Shown here: piece after piece, positions 26,353-35,380 of the stretch
Position numbering within the stretch: the stretch's first letter is position 1
How the letters are laid out: the number at the start of each line of letters is the position of its first letter
Assembly: GCA_937139475.1 (NCBI GenBank)
Contig: CAKZQF010000144.1
Coordinates: 1 to 48,308 of the forward strand
Origin: an uncultured Gammaproteobacteria bacterium
Lineage (GTDB): Bacteria; Pseudomonadota; Gammaproteobacteria; Enterobacterales; Psychrobiaceae
Direction of reading: 5' to 3'
Length of the DNA stretch: 48,308 nucleotides
Position numbers and translations under genes: made by a program
The notes under the pieces: generated by a model
What the model was told of the DNA's origin: nothing
Databases searched by the model: none
Seen by the model: the letters and a program-made list of their open reading frames with translations, nothing else

Positions 26353-27567
26353 TTAGGTGGTTACCTCATTGGCGTTAACCACCGCAGGCTTCGTTTTAAA
26401 TTTTTCGCTAAATAGTATTGCAGTAAAGCCATCGCAAGTACAATTGGTTGCTGTTCTAAACATATCTGGGATCCCGCCAGAAAGTGCTATCCATGTTGTA
26501 ATGAAGACAGTGGCTTGTGCCTCAGGCAAGCCAAGTAAGGAGGCAAATAATGTTGAACTCCATAAAGCAGTACCCATTCCAGCAGGCAACCCCGGCGCTG
26601 CGATGGTAAATAGCACGATAGCAGGCCATGCAACAAGCAATACACTCCAAGTTAATGGTGCATCAAATACAACAGTCATAATAAACGGGGCGTAGGCGAC
26701 GTAAGCCAAGGCGCTGGTATCCATATTAACCACCGACCCTATTGGCAGTACAAAATTAGCAATATTTTCATCTGCGCCGGCTTTTTTCACGTTCTGTAGA
26801 TTAACAGGCAAGGTTGCCAGAGATGAGCAGGTGCCTGCAGCAAAAACCGCAGTCGGGAAAAAATAGCTTTTTAGCACCCGGCGAATAGATTGCTTTGCAA
26901 TCAATTTAATCGCGATAACTTGATAAATCGCTAGCCAAGAGACACACAGCAATAGGGTATATAGGCTTATCCATAAATAATACGTCATGCTTTGTGTAGC
27001 GCCCGTATTCACGCCCAACGAAATGCCGAGAAAGAAAACAATAAAGGGCATGATGCGGCTTAATAGGGGAGTGGCGTTATTCATCCAGTAATCAAACCTG
27101 TCGAGCTGCGCTTGCAGGGGCGGGATTATACCGGCAAGCAAGCCAGCGATAATGGCCATCACGATAGCAAGTAAGGGTAATGAAGCGCCTGAGGACCCGT
27201 TGAGGGTGCTAAACATTGCCATTGCATCGGCAATGAGACTATCTTCACCTGCGCTAAACCCTATATCAAAAATTATTGATGAAAGGGTGACGCCAAGTAA
27301 ACCAGCTAGCAACGATGTTAATAAATACCAGCCGATAACACTACCAGCCAAAAGGCCCCCACGCCCTTGTGAGGTTAGTTTGCTTACTGCCGGGCTTAGT
27401 GCGATAAAAATTAAAAGTGGCACAACGTTAATGAAACCTCTTAATCCTGTGTGGGTTGCTTCTGCCACGCCTGCAAGCTCATAAGAACACAAACCGCCGA
27501 GAAGTAAACCGATAAACAAGCTTAGTAATGTCCAGATATAACTGGGGATACGCTTTAGTTGATTCAT
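26353..27567 (-). CDS. Dicarboxylate/amino acid:cation symporter (DAACS/SDF family)
   Basis: A 404-residue transporter. Family signatures are the hairpin-1-like CSSLATLPVNL, the ion-binding NMDTSALAY (NMDGTALY in glutamate transporters), and HP2-like AAPGLPAGMG. The substrate Asp/Arg region in the last helix reads DMFRTATNCTCDG, so Asp and Arg/Asn equivalents are present. It likely takes up an anionic amino acid or dicarboxylate with Na or H. It is divergent from a GntR-type regulator that has a palindromic site in the shared promoter region. Confidence 0.9.
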   Translation of the reverse strand: MNQLKRIPSYIWTLLSLFIGLLLGGLCSYELAGVAEATHTGLRGFINVVPLLIFIALSPAVSKLTSQGRGGLLAGSVIGWYLLTSLLAGLLGVTLSSIIFDIGFSAGEDSLIADAMAMFSTLNGSSGASLPLLAIVMAIIAGLLAGIIPPLQAQLDRFDYWMNNATPLLSRIMPFIVFFLGISLGVNTGATQSMTYYLWISLYTLLLCVSWLAIYQVIAIKLIAKQSIRRVLKSYFFPTAVFAAGTCSSLATLPVNLQNVKKAGADENIANFVLPIGSVVNMDTSALAYVAYAPFIMTVVFDAPLTWSVLLVAWPAIVLFTIAAPGLPAGMGTALWSSTLFASLLGLPEAQATVFITTWIALSGGIPDMFRTATNCTCDGFTAILFSEKFKTKPAVVNANEVTT

Positions 27568-27688
27568 ATATTTTTTCGCAGGTTAATTTATGGGGGCTCT
27601 ATTTATTACGGCGACTAGTGTAAATTATGTAAAATTAGCTACTTAAAGGTCGAAAGTGAGCTATATTGAGAGCCAATAATTAGACTAG

Positions 27689-27704
27689 TGTATACTTGTA
27701 TACA
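27689..27704. promoter_or_regulatory. Candidate GntR operator upstream of transporter and gntR-like gene
   Basis: TGTATAC-TT-GTATACA, 7-bp arms, in the 296-bp divergent promoter region. It contains the 10-mer CTTGTATACA (27695-27704), which recurs exactly in the palindrome at 28756-28769. A GT-A-TAC core suits FadR-subfamily GntR proteins. Confidence 0.65.
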
Positions 27705-27863
27705 GTGCAAGCGTGAAATAAATTATTCTTTAATTATTTAAAATTTTGAATAGAATGCAGGTATAGTGAAGATAAATATATTCTTCTCGATAATGTTGAA
27801 ATCGGTATCAGTTGTTAACCTCTCTTGGCCATGGCGCTAAGATCTTAAAGGAAATGATGGAAA

Positions 27864-28559
27864 ATGCTCTCACTTAGAGTTTCTGGACAGCGCTATAACG
27901 TAAGAAATCAGACCAAAGTGTCTGATATCGCATTTAATAATATTTGGACAGCTATTGTTGAGCAAAAGCTGACACCGGGACAAGCGATAACAGAAGAATC
28001 ACTTGCAACAATGTTTGATATTAGCCGTACACCGTTGCGAGAAGCTATTCAAAGGCTAATTAGTTTAGGGCTTATTGTTCGCCATAAGAACCGAACGTTG
28101 AGTGTTGCGCTGTTAAGTCTTGAGCATGTAATCAACCTCTCTTATACCCGAGAAAGCCTGGAAGGGCTTATTGTTAGCAACGTAATGAAGCGATTGCATA
28201 ACGATGAGATTAGCCTGGAGCAAGTCGAGGCCACGCATCAAAAAATGAAAAAACTTCTAGCGTTGGGAGAGCCTGAATTGCAATTAGATTTGGGGCGACG
28301 CTTTCATGCAGAAATGGAATCTCTTTGTAATAACTATGTCGCTATTGGTGTGCTCGATCAAATCATGCTGGCGATGGAGCCCTACCGCTACCTTATCTTA
28401 AAACAAGAAGAGCGATTTGAAAGCATTGTTGAAGAGCATGATGAAATATTAGCGGCGATTAAGGCTAATAATCAAATGGACTTGATAAATGCGTTAAACC
28501 ATCACTTCTCTAATGCTCGGGCAAATTACAGCGCTCAGCTTGATGAGATAAATAAGTAA
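27864..28559 (+). CDS. GntR-family regulator, FadR/FCD subfamily
   Basis: A 231-residue protein. The N-terminal winged helix (about 20-88) contains ITEESLATMFDISRTPLREAIQRLISLGL, that is the classic GntR recognition pattern around SRTPLREA. The all-helical FCD effector domain (about 105-225) has metal-ligand-like residues in RRFHAEM, EEHDEI and NHHFSNAR. It is flanked by the divergent transporter and the downstream propeller-S41 operon, and matching palindromes lie before both, so it most likely controls all three. FCD effectors are often carboxylic acids. Confidence 0.92.
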   Translation: MLSLRVSGQRYNVRNQTKVSDIAFNNIWTAIVEQKLTPGQAITEESLATMFDISRTPLREAIQRLISLGLIVRHKNRTLSVALLSLEHVINLSYTRESLEGLIVSNVMKRLHNDEISLEQVEATHQKMKKLLALGEPELQLDLGRRFHAEMESLCNNYVAIGVLDQIMLAMEPYRYLILKQEERFESIVEEHDEILAAIKANNQMDLINALNHHFSNARANYSAQLDEINK

Positions 28560-28878
28560 GTCACAAATGGTATGAACAATACCATTTACATTAATACCCG
28601 CCTGCTTGTGCTAACTTAAATTAACGCTCACCGTACTGCTTTATTTTCTGTTAGCACAGCAAGACCACCTATCTAACATAAGTATGGCCACCGGGCCATA
28701 GCCCTCCATTGCTTGCTTAAATATGAAAATTGCTCTAATTTCATCTCAATATAAAACTTGTATACAAGTATTCATGACTGTTGTATAACTATAAACCGTT
28801 TCCCTTTGCTTATTGTTCAACTTGAGTTTGCACAGATAAGAAAGTAACAAAATAAGATTGATTCCAAGGTTCTTGAAG
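28560..28878. other. Intergenic region between gntR-like gene and propeller gene
   Basis: These 319 bases hold a perfect 9-bp hairpin AAATGGTAT-gaaca-ATACCATTT (28565-28587) just after the regulator, a small ATGGCC/GGCCAT hairpin (28684-28699), the operator palindrome at 28756-28769 and a related GTTGTATAAC at 28780. No ORF was found. Confidence 0.6.
28756..28769. promoter_or_regulatory. Candidate GntR operator upstream of the propeller-S41 operon
   Basis: ACTTGTATACAAGT is a perfect 14-bp palindrome, 110 bases before the propeller start, sharing CTTGTATACA with the site between transporter and regulator. Confidence 0.7.
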
Positions 28879-30159
28879 ATGATGAATGGTCCTACAATTC
28901 GCACGCATACTTGCCCCATCGAGCGTATAGGTAGTGGTGAAAAACATCACTTTTTTGGTTATTACAATAAGAGCGTATGGGATAAAACTAACCGCTACAT
29001 TTTGACAAACCGCGTTGACATGATGACGGCGGATATTGCATTAACCGATACCGCTGAAATTGGGTATTACGATTCTTTTGATGACAAAAAAGAGTTTCAC
29101 TTATTAGCTACCACGACAACATGGAATTGGCAGATGGGGTGCCAGTCGCAATGGCTCGATGGACTTGCCGGCCGTCAAGCTATTTACAATGTTCGCGCTA
29201 ATAATCCTGCTCATCCATACCCAGAGTTTGCCAGTGAGATTGCTAATGTCGATACAGGTGAAAAACGTCAACTGCCTTTGCCTGTGTACATTACTGCGCC
29301 AAATAGTAAATATGCCTTGTGCATTGACTATAAGCGATTGTTTGTGACCCATGAGACGATCGGTTATCAAGCCGCAGAGCAATACCGCAACATGGACTTA
29401 GCGCCAAGTGATGACGGTATCTATTATCTCGATATTACCTCGGGCGATTATAAGATGTTGGTTAGCTATCAACAGTTAACTCAGTTCCACCATGTTGATT
29501 CTATGGATAAAGCGGCCCACTGGGTATCGCATATTGAGATAGCGCCGGACGCTAATCGTATCTTATTTTTACATCGCTGGAGCGAGCGAGTTGAAGACGA
29601 AACTTGTTTCTTGCATCGTTTAATCACTATGAACCCTGATGGTAGTGATATGCACTTGTTAGAGTGTTCTGATCATCCAATCCCTCAATTACAAGAAGAT
29701 TTTGATGCAAATGCTGTCGGAACTTTCGACTATGAAAAGTCTGAGTACCAAATTTCGCACCCGACGTGGCAAGACAAAGAGCATATCATGGTGTGGGGGC
29801 CACATAATGGCCGCATCCATTATCACCTATACCGTGACCAAACAGAACATGTGGAAGTTGTCGGAGAAAAGTACCTTAATGAAAATGGCCATATGACTTA
29901 CTCAAATGATGGTCAATGGATGTTAAGTGATACCTACCCTAATGACCAAACTCATGAGCGCATCTTATTTTTATATCATCAAGACACTGATGCGCGTATT
30001 GATGTTGGCAGTTTTTATGCCGACCCTAATCTGGGAAAAATTAACCGTTGTGATTTGCACCCGCGCTGGAACCATGATGGTACTAAAGCCTGTATTGATT
30101 CTGTTCATGAAAATGAACGCCAAATGTATATTATCGATGTATCGGAGTTAACTAAATAA
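28879..30159 (+). CDS. TolB-like/WD40-like beta-propeller protein, uncharacterised
   Basis: A 426-residue protein without a signal peptide, so probably cytoplasmic. Repeated propeller-type motifs are visible: HFFGYYNKSVWDKTNRYIL, CIDYKRLF, ISHPTWQDKEHIM, MTYSNDGQWMLSDTY and LHPRWNHDGTKACIDS, that is blades with a P-x-W-x-x-D-G-like element. The set of conserved His, Trp and Asp recalls the oligogalacturonate-lyase-like and TolB-like propellers, but no catalytic role can be assigned. ATG at 28879 follows an AAGG site; TTG at 28858 is possible. It ends 1 base before the S41 peptidase start, so the two are tightly coupled. Confidence 0.75.
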   Translation: MMNGPTIRTHTCPIERIGSGEKHHFFGYYNKSVWDKTNRYILTNRVDMMTADIALTDTAEIGYYDSFDDKKEFHLLATTTTWNWQMGCQSQWLDGLAGRQAIYNVRANNPAHPYPEFASEIANVDTGEKRQLPLPVYITAPNSKYALCIDYKRLFVTHETIGYQAAEQYRNMDLAPSDDGIYYLDITSGDYKMLVSYQQLTQFHHVDSMDKAAHWVSHIEIAPDANRILFLHRWSERVEDETCFLHRLITMNPDGSDMHLLECSDHPIPQLQEDFDANAVGTFDYEKSEYQISHPTWQDKEHIMVWGPHNGRIHYHLYRDQTEHVEVVGEKYLNENGHMTYSNDGQWMLSDTYPNDQTHERILFLYHQDTDARIDVGSFYADPNLGKINRCDLHPRWNHDGTKACIDSVHENERQMYIIDVSELTK

Positions 30160-30160
30160 G

Positions 30161-32002
30161 ATGAATGTATCCACTGTTTTGAAAGCCTCAGCTATCGCAC
30201 TAGCATTATGGCAGGCACCACTTTTAGCGAAAGACTCTATAGCATCAGATGAAGCGTCGTATCTCCATCAATACAGCGTACGAGCAAGCTCTGCAGCGCC
30301 ATTTGCTCAGGTTAAATGGCTAGAAGACGGTACCCTGACTGCAAAGGTCGAAAAACAGTGGCTCATTATTTCGCGAATTAATGATGCCAGCGTCACTAAG
30401 ATAATGGATACGTTAATCAACAAAGAAAATTTTTCGGTAGGGCGTAGCAGGATGCTGCTAACCCAGCGTTTGGCGGATGTATTATCTGCACTTGATATTG
30501 CGATGCCAAGTGATAATCAAGTCACTATTGATGCGCTTACAATGGACACAAAGCTACCTTCTGATATCAAAAATGTTACTTTAACTAAAGAAAAGCATAG
30601 CGCCTTACGAAAGCATCAAGCGAAGCATAAGCCGAACAAGAAAAAACACGAGATTCTATTGAGTTATGAGCAGGCGATTGAAGACATTGATGCTTATCAT
30701 CAAGACTTAATTGAACGATTCGCCTATCTAAAGGCCAATGGTGTTGACCATCAGAGAGCTATCGACAATATTAAAAAACGTGTTGGAAAAACCAATACAG
30801 TAACCGAAATACGCAACCTGGTTGGTGAGGTTACTGCAATGTTTATCGATGGTCATGCGGGGCCCGGGCAAAAATTTAAGGATGATGCCGTTTCTCCTTT
30901 TGTGGTGACACGCATCGATCAGCGTTTTGTGGCAATTAATACCGATGGCGAAAGCTTTGTTAATGCAGATTTTCCATATATTACCCATATTGACGGAAAG
31001 CCTATTGGTTTTTGGCGTGATTTAATGGTGCCATACATCGCTAAGGGCTCTGAGCAAATGGTTTCTCGTCGTGCGCTAAGAGCTATTATTGAGATTGGGA
31101 CGATGCGAAAATTCGCTAAGCTACCTGCTAAAAAGCAGGTCACGGTGCGTTTGACTAACGAGAGTGCTAGTAAAAGTAAAGAGTTGACCCTAGATACAAT
31201 TGCTCCAGAACAGAAGCCCAAGACACGCTTACCAAAGAAAACTTATCAGTCACGTTTACTCGATGGAAACTTAGGATACTTACGAATCGCAAAGATGAAC
31301 GATGATGCCGTAAAAGAAATTCGTCAGTGGATGCCGAAATTTAAGCAGACTGATGGTTTGATTGTTGATGTTCGTGGTAATGGCGGAGGTTCACGTAAAG
31401 CATGGTTGGAGTTGATGCCTTATTTTATGAAAGAAGGAGAAACGCATATTGGTAACATCGCAGCCTATCGGTTATATCCTGAATTTAAAGAAGACCACCT
31501 AGCTGGTGGACGCTTTTCTTATATGCTTAAAGATGGGCGCCTAAATGACACAGAACGCGATGCGATTAATCAATTCAAAACCACGTTTTCTCCAGAGTGG
31601 CAGTTTGATAAGTCAGAGTTCAGCCCCTACCACTATTTTATGTCGTCAAAGCGTCGTGGCGATCATCGTTACTTCTATGACAAAAAGGTGGTCTTACTAA
31701 CCAACGATGGCTGTTTTAGTGCCACAGATATTTTTGCTGGCGCGATGAAAGGTTGGCGCAACATTACCTTAATGGGAACAGCAACGGGTGGCGGCAGTGC
31801 GCGTACGGTTGCGGAGAAGTTACCTAACTCAAAAATAGCAGTGCGCCTTGCGTCAATGGTGTCATTTCAGCCAAGTGGCCTGTTGTATGATGGACGCGGT
31901 ATTACCGTTGATAATGAGGTGCAACCTACGCCGCACTCACTGCTAGTTGGTGGTTTTGATAATCAGCTTGATAGCGCAATTTCATTTTTAAAAAATAACT
32001 AG
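30161..32002 (+). CDS. Periplasmic S41-family (tail-specific/IRBP-type) peptidase
   Basis: A 613-residue exported protein: signal peptide to about residue 23 (LLA-KD), a long lysine-rich helical N-terminal region, then the S41 protease core from about residue 365. The core shows NLGYLRIAKM, the GLIVDVRGNGGGSR strand-loop and the nucleophile-containing NDGCFSATDIFAGAMK, followed by GTATGGGS. The Lys found 25 residues after Ser in CtpA-type proteases is replaced by Gly, so it is closer to the tricorn/IRBP branch that uses other catalytic residues. It is the second gene of the propeller operon. Peptide substrate unknown. Confidence 0.85.
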   Translation: MNVSTVLKASAIALALWQAPLLAKDSIASDEASYLHQYSVRASSAAPFAQVKWLEDGTLTAKVEKQWLIISRINDASVTKIMDTLINKENFSVGRSRMLLTQRLADVLSALDIAMPSDNQVTIDALTMDTKLPSDIKNVTLTKEKHSALRKHQAKHKPNKKKHEILLSYEQAIEDIDAYHQDLIERFAYLKANGVDHQRAIDNIKKRVGKTNTVTEIRNLVGEVTAMFIDGHAGPGQKFKDDAVSPFVVTRIDQRFVAINTDGESFVNADFPYITHIDGKPIGFWRDLMVPYIAKGSEQMVSRRALRAIIEIGTMRKFAKLPAKKQVTVRLTNESASKSKELTLDTIAPEQKPKTRLPKKTYQSRLLDGNLGYLRIAKMNDDAVKEIRQWMPKFKQTDGLIVDVRGNGGGSRKAWLELMPYFMKEGETHIGNIAAYRLYPEFKEDHLAGGRFSYMLKDGRLNDTERDAINQFKTTFSPEWQFDKSEFSPYHYFMSSKRRGDHRYFYDKKVVLLTNDGCFSATDIFAGAMKGWRNITLMGTATGGGSARTVAEKLPNSKIAVRLASMVSFQPSGLLYDGRGITVDNEVQPTPHSLLVGGFDNQLDSAISFLKNN

Positions 32003-32327
32003 ATAAACGGAGTGAACTCACGTGATTACATTGAGTCGTTAACTTCTGAAATTGTTACCAGAATGCCTGATAGCCGATATCGAACAGGAGTTAAGTGATT
32101 ATTTTGAGGTACACCATAGTAACGGAGACACCATTGAGCGGGATAAAAAGGAGCAGTTAAATAAAAATGTCGCCGCTTATAGTGTTTTGGCTTACTTAGC
32201 GGCGAATGCTAACTTTTAGAACCGTTTTGTTGTAACTCTCGGTAACTGCATAAATAACCATATTGTCCGCAAAAAAGGTTGATAGCGTTGTGCTCAATAA
32301 AAACCTTATTATTTGATGTAATTGGTT
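32003..32327. other. Gap between S41 peptidase and DUF3422 gene
   Basis: Apart from the small interrupted frame at 32022-32219, this convergent 325-base region shows nothing recognisable; 32220-32327 is AT-rich and carries no clear terminator. Confidence 0.5.
32022..32219 (+). pseudogene. Small interrupted reading frame, possible gene remnant
   Basis: A GTG at 32022 with a GGAG site 10 bases upstream opens a frame stopped after six codons by TAA (32040-32042). The same frame then runs open to TAG at 32219, giving about 58 plausible residues (LPECLIADIEQELSDYF... ending YLAANANF) with no ATG start. Either a remnant of a small gene behind the S41 peptidase, or a small protein starting at CTG/TTG. 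I do not recognise the family. Confidence 0.3.
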
Positions 32328-33707
32328 TTAAGTATTTTTACGTAAGCGTTTTTTCAATCGGCGACTCAATAGCCAGACAATACTTAGCACCACTGGGAGT
32401 AGTCCTGCCACGGCAATTGGTCGGCTAATGCCAAAATCAAGGTCATCTGCTGCATCTAGCAAGAAGCCACAAAGCGCCAGTACATAATAGGTCAATACAA
32501 CAACAGATAAGCCTTCAACGGTTTGCTGTAGATTAAATTGCATTTGTGCACGGCGATCCATCGATTTCAATAATGCTTGATTTTGTGTTTCGATTGCCAT
32601 GTCTATTCTAGTACGAATAAAATCACTTGCACGGTCAACTCGCTCAGCTAAATCATCTAGACGTCGCTTAGCTGCTATTACCGTTCTATAAGATGGTGAC
32701 AATTTACGGTCAATGAATGCTGCCATTGTTTGTAATTCTTGGGTTTCTTGCTCTTGTAGCTCCTCTAGTCTGCTTTGAACCATTTGATAGTATGCGCTAC
32801 CAGCGTCAAAACGATAACGAGAGCGAGCAATTAACTCCGCGATTATCGCGGCCATTTTCGATAGTTCAGCGAGTTGCTCTTCTTCATTGATGGCAGAGCG
32901 TATGCCGTCGTGATACTCGACAAGGCGTGCTAGTTGCGCCTCCATTTGACTCACCTTAGCGCTAACTTCCTGAGCTAAAGGGAAGGCGAGTAGGGTCATA
33001 TTTCGATAAGCTTCGATCTCTAATAGCGCACGCAGTACCCGCCCCGCCTGGCATTCGTTGAGCGTATTGTTTACCAATAAGATGCGGTTGAAGTTATCAC
33101 TGTGTAATCGCAGTGCACTCCATATCGTTGCAGCGCCATCATGCAGCTTTGAGCCGATTAAACGCTGTCCTTCGAAGTACTGACGTAATACTTCGCGATC
33201 GGGGCGCTTGCCGTCGCCTTCTAATGCATCAATATGTACTGCGGCGATCACTTGGCCTGGTATAGCCTGTAGCCAATCAATAGGTACTAAACCGATGGGC
33301 GGAAATTCAAATGGCGCAGGGCTGCTATCATGAACCACAAAAGCGTAGGTACTAAACTCTGTATGGCGCTCCCAGCGTACTTCAAACTCGCCAAAGTTTT
33401 GATAAAAACAAGCATCGCTCTCTTGCGGGGGATGAATACTGTAGCGTTGGCATAATTCCTTCAAGTGGTTGATCTCATCAATTTGACTAACCACTTCACT
33501 ATTTTCATCATCGCTATCGTGATGTAAAAAAGAAAGTTGCGAGGTCCGAATCGGGGCAGCAGATACAGGAAATGGGCGGGCATGTAAGTCCGCATAACTT
33601 TGACTAAAGCGGCTATGCTTTGCTAGCTTGCTATACTCTTTAGAAAACGACCCATCAGCTTTTTCTATTCGGCTTTTAGCCTGTTGTTCGGGATGCAAAA
33701 AATCCAT
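32328..33707 (-). CDS. DUF3422 family inner-membrane protein
   Basis: A 459-residue protein of a widespread uncharacterised family. The N-terminal half is soluble, with HARPFPVSAAPIRTSQLSFL and the FGEFEVRWERHTEFSTYAF signature. A helical, probably coiled-coil part (about 250-390) follows, including DRRAQMQFNLQQTVEGLSVV. Two C-terminal membrane helices (VVLTYYVLALCGFLL and VAGLLPVVLSIVWLL) are capped by a basic tail. The architecture recalls CorA-like anchors, but no function is established. Monocistronic as far as visible. Confidence 0.88.
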   Translation of the reverse strand: MDFLHPEQQAKSRIEKADGSFSKEYSKLAKHSRFSQSYADLHARPFPVSAAPIRTSQLSFLHHDSDDENSEVVSQIDEINHLKELCQRYSIHPPQESDACFYQNFGEFEVRWERHTEFSTYAFVVHDSSPAPFEFPPIGLVPIDWLQAIPGQVIAAVHIDALEGDGKRPDREVLRQYFEGQRLIGSKLHDGAATIWSALRLHSDNFNRILLVNNTLNECQAGRVLRALLEIEAYRNMTLLAFPLAQEVSAKVSQMEAQLARLVEYHDGIRSAINEEEQLAELSKMAAIIAELIARSRYRFDAGSAYYQMVQSRLEELQEQETQELQTMAAFIDRKLSPSYRTVIAAKRRLDDLAERVDRASDFIRTRIDMAIETQNQALLKSMDRRAQMQFNLQQTVEGLSVVVLTYYVLALCGFLLDAADDLDFGISRPIAVAGLLPVVLSIVWLLSRRLKKRLRKNT

Positions 33708-33860
33708 ACTACTGCCTTTAATAATCTGTGTTGTAGCACGATATGGCTAACTAACATGATTGATTCGTCAAGATAGTATTGATAAGACACTGATTTGTAG
33801 AATGGGTCAAGATCTGAATCGACTAAGCTATGACTTTCTCAAACTCTATCACAATTGTAT

Positions 33861-35192
33861 TTATACTTCTTTGCCTTCGCTGATTTGAGTTGCCAATAAA
33901 TAACTGGCACCACCGATGAGGATGTTAGCAATTGCGATAGCGGCGAATATGCCGGTTGGGCCTAACAATTCACTGCCAAGCCAAGCCATTGGCAATAGAA
34001 TTAAAAATAGCCGCGCCAAATTTAGTAATAGTGAGCTGCCGGGGCGATTATAGGCATTTAGGCCATTGGCAAAGATAATAACAATTCCCAGTGCGCCGTA
34101 GGCAAAAGGCACAATTCGTAGGAAAACGACGATATATTGAATGACATACGGATCATCACTAAATAGCGTTGCGATTGGCTTAGCTAACATCGCGACAATG
34201 ATATAACACACGAATTGGCATACAATTGAAAACTTGGCTGAACCTAGTAAAGCGTTGCGCGCTCTGGTTGTATGGCCCGCACCCAGGTTCTGCGCAATAA
34301 ATGGTGTTAAGGATGAAGACAGTGCGGTGACGGCAATTAGCATAAGAGACTCGATACGAATACCTACACCGAAGGCAGCGACCGCAGCTGATTCATAGGC
34401 GGCTAACATGGACATTAAAATGGCATTTCCTATCGGATTCACCACTTGTGAAAGTGCCGCAGGGCGGCCTATGCGTAATATTTTTCGCCATACCGACCGG
34501 GTATAAGCCCAACTAAAAGGAAACTTCGCGACAAGCTGGCTTCGGCGCAATAAAATGACTGACGCGGCCATTGATAGCGCCCAAGATATCATCGTGGCGA
34601 CAGCTGCGCCTTGAATACCCATTGCAGGGACGACTCCCCAGCCAAAAATGAACAGCGGGTCAAGAATAACGTTGATAAGCCCGGCAACAGCCATCACCAA
34701 ACTTGGAAATTTGGTATTGCCTGTTGCGCGCAATGCGCTGTTGCCCATCAGCGGCACAACGAGAAATAGAACCGCAATATACCAAACACTTAGGTATTGT
34801 TTGATATACGGGATGAGCACCGACTCTGCACCCAGCAGGTTAAATAGCGGGGTAATGGTGAGATGCCCAATGCTGCTCAACACAAGGGTAAGTAAAAAGC
34901 CAAGCAGTAAACCATTGATGGTATATGCAGCGATATTATCCTTGCCACCTTTACCAATTAAACGCGCCAATGAAGATGAAAGCCCTGTACCCAAGCCGAT
35001 GAGAATACTCATAAAAATAAAGGTGACAGGAAAAGTAAAACTCAAAGCGGCTAGTTGATTGGTCCCTAATAGACTAACAAAATAAGTATCAGCAAGATTA
35101 AAAAACAATAAACTCAAGATGCCAAGACCTGAGGGAATGCTCATTTTGGTTAGCACTTCCTTGGGCGATGAGTTGAGTAAGTCGTGTTTCAA
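33861..35192 (-). CDS. MATE-family efflux transporter (NorM/VmrA-like branch)
   Basis: A 443-residue, 12-helix MATE protein. The start of helix 1 reads MSIPSGLGILSLLFFNLADTYF, preceded by HDLLNSSPKEVLTK, which fits the conserved LL-x-GP-like lead of this family. The longer open frame to 35396 crosses the groES start and adds unrelated sequence. I therefore choose the TTG at 35192, which keeps the lead; an ATG at 35144 would begin directly at helix 1. Unlike dinF at 17789 in sequence, so not a recent duplicate. Divergent from groES with about 190 bp between. Confidence 0.85.
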   Translation of the reverse strand: MKHDLLNSSPKEVLTKMSIPSGLGILSLLFFNLADTYFVSLLGTNQLAALSFTFPVTFIFMSILIGLGTGLSSSLARLIGKGGKDNIAAYTINGLLLGFLLTLVLSSIGHLTITPLFNLLGAESVLIPYIKQYLSVWYIAVLFLVVPLMGNSALRATGNTKFPSLVMAVAGLINVILDPLFIFGWGVVPAMGIQGAAVATMISWALSMAASVILLRRSQLVAKFPFSWAYTRSVWRKILRIGRPAALSQVVNPIGNAILMSMLAAYESAAVAAFGVGIRIESLMLIAVTALSSSLTPFIAQNLGAGHTTRARNALLGSAKFSIVCQFVCYIIVAMLAKPIATLFSDDPYVIQYIVVFLRIVPFAYGALGIVIIFANGLNAYNRPGSSLLLNLARLFLILLPMAWLGSELLGPTGIFAAIAIANILIGGASYLLATQISEGKEV

Positions 35193-35290
35193 TGGCTGGA
35201 TTCTTTTGTTGGCTAGTGAGCTAATTGTATCGTTATCTGCTGTATTGAGTAGCCTTTTATTAAATTTTGTGTAAAAAATGTTGAGCAGCT

Positions 35291-35320
35291 CTTGCAACTG
35301 AATAATTAGCCCCCATAAAT
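35291..35320 (+). promoter_or_regulatory. Sigma-32 heat-shock promoter of groES-groEL
   Basis: CTTGCAA (35291-35297), 13-base spacer, CCCCATAAAT (35311-35320). This matches the sigma-32 consensus CTTGAAA / CCCCATnT with one mismatch in the -35 element, 60 bases before the groES start. Confidence 0.85.
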
Positions 35321-35380
35321 ATTGATAAGCTAAGAGCAGGAATAGCCCCTGCGCATTCAAATATATTATAGGAGTCATCA

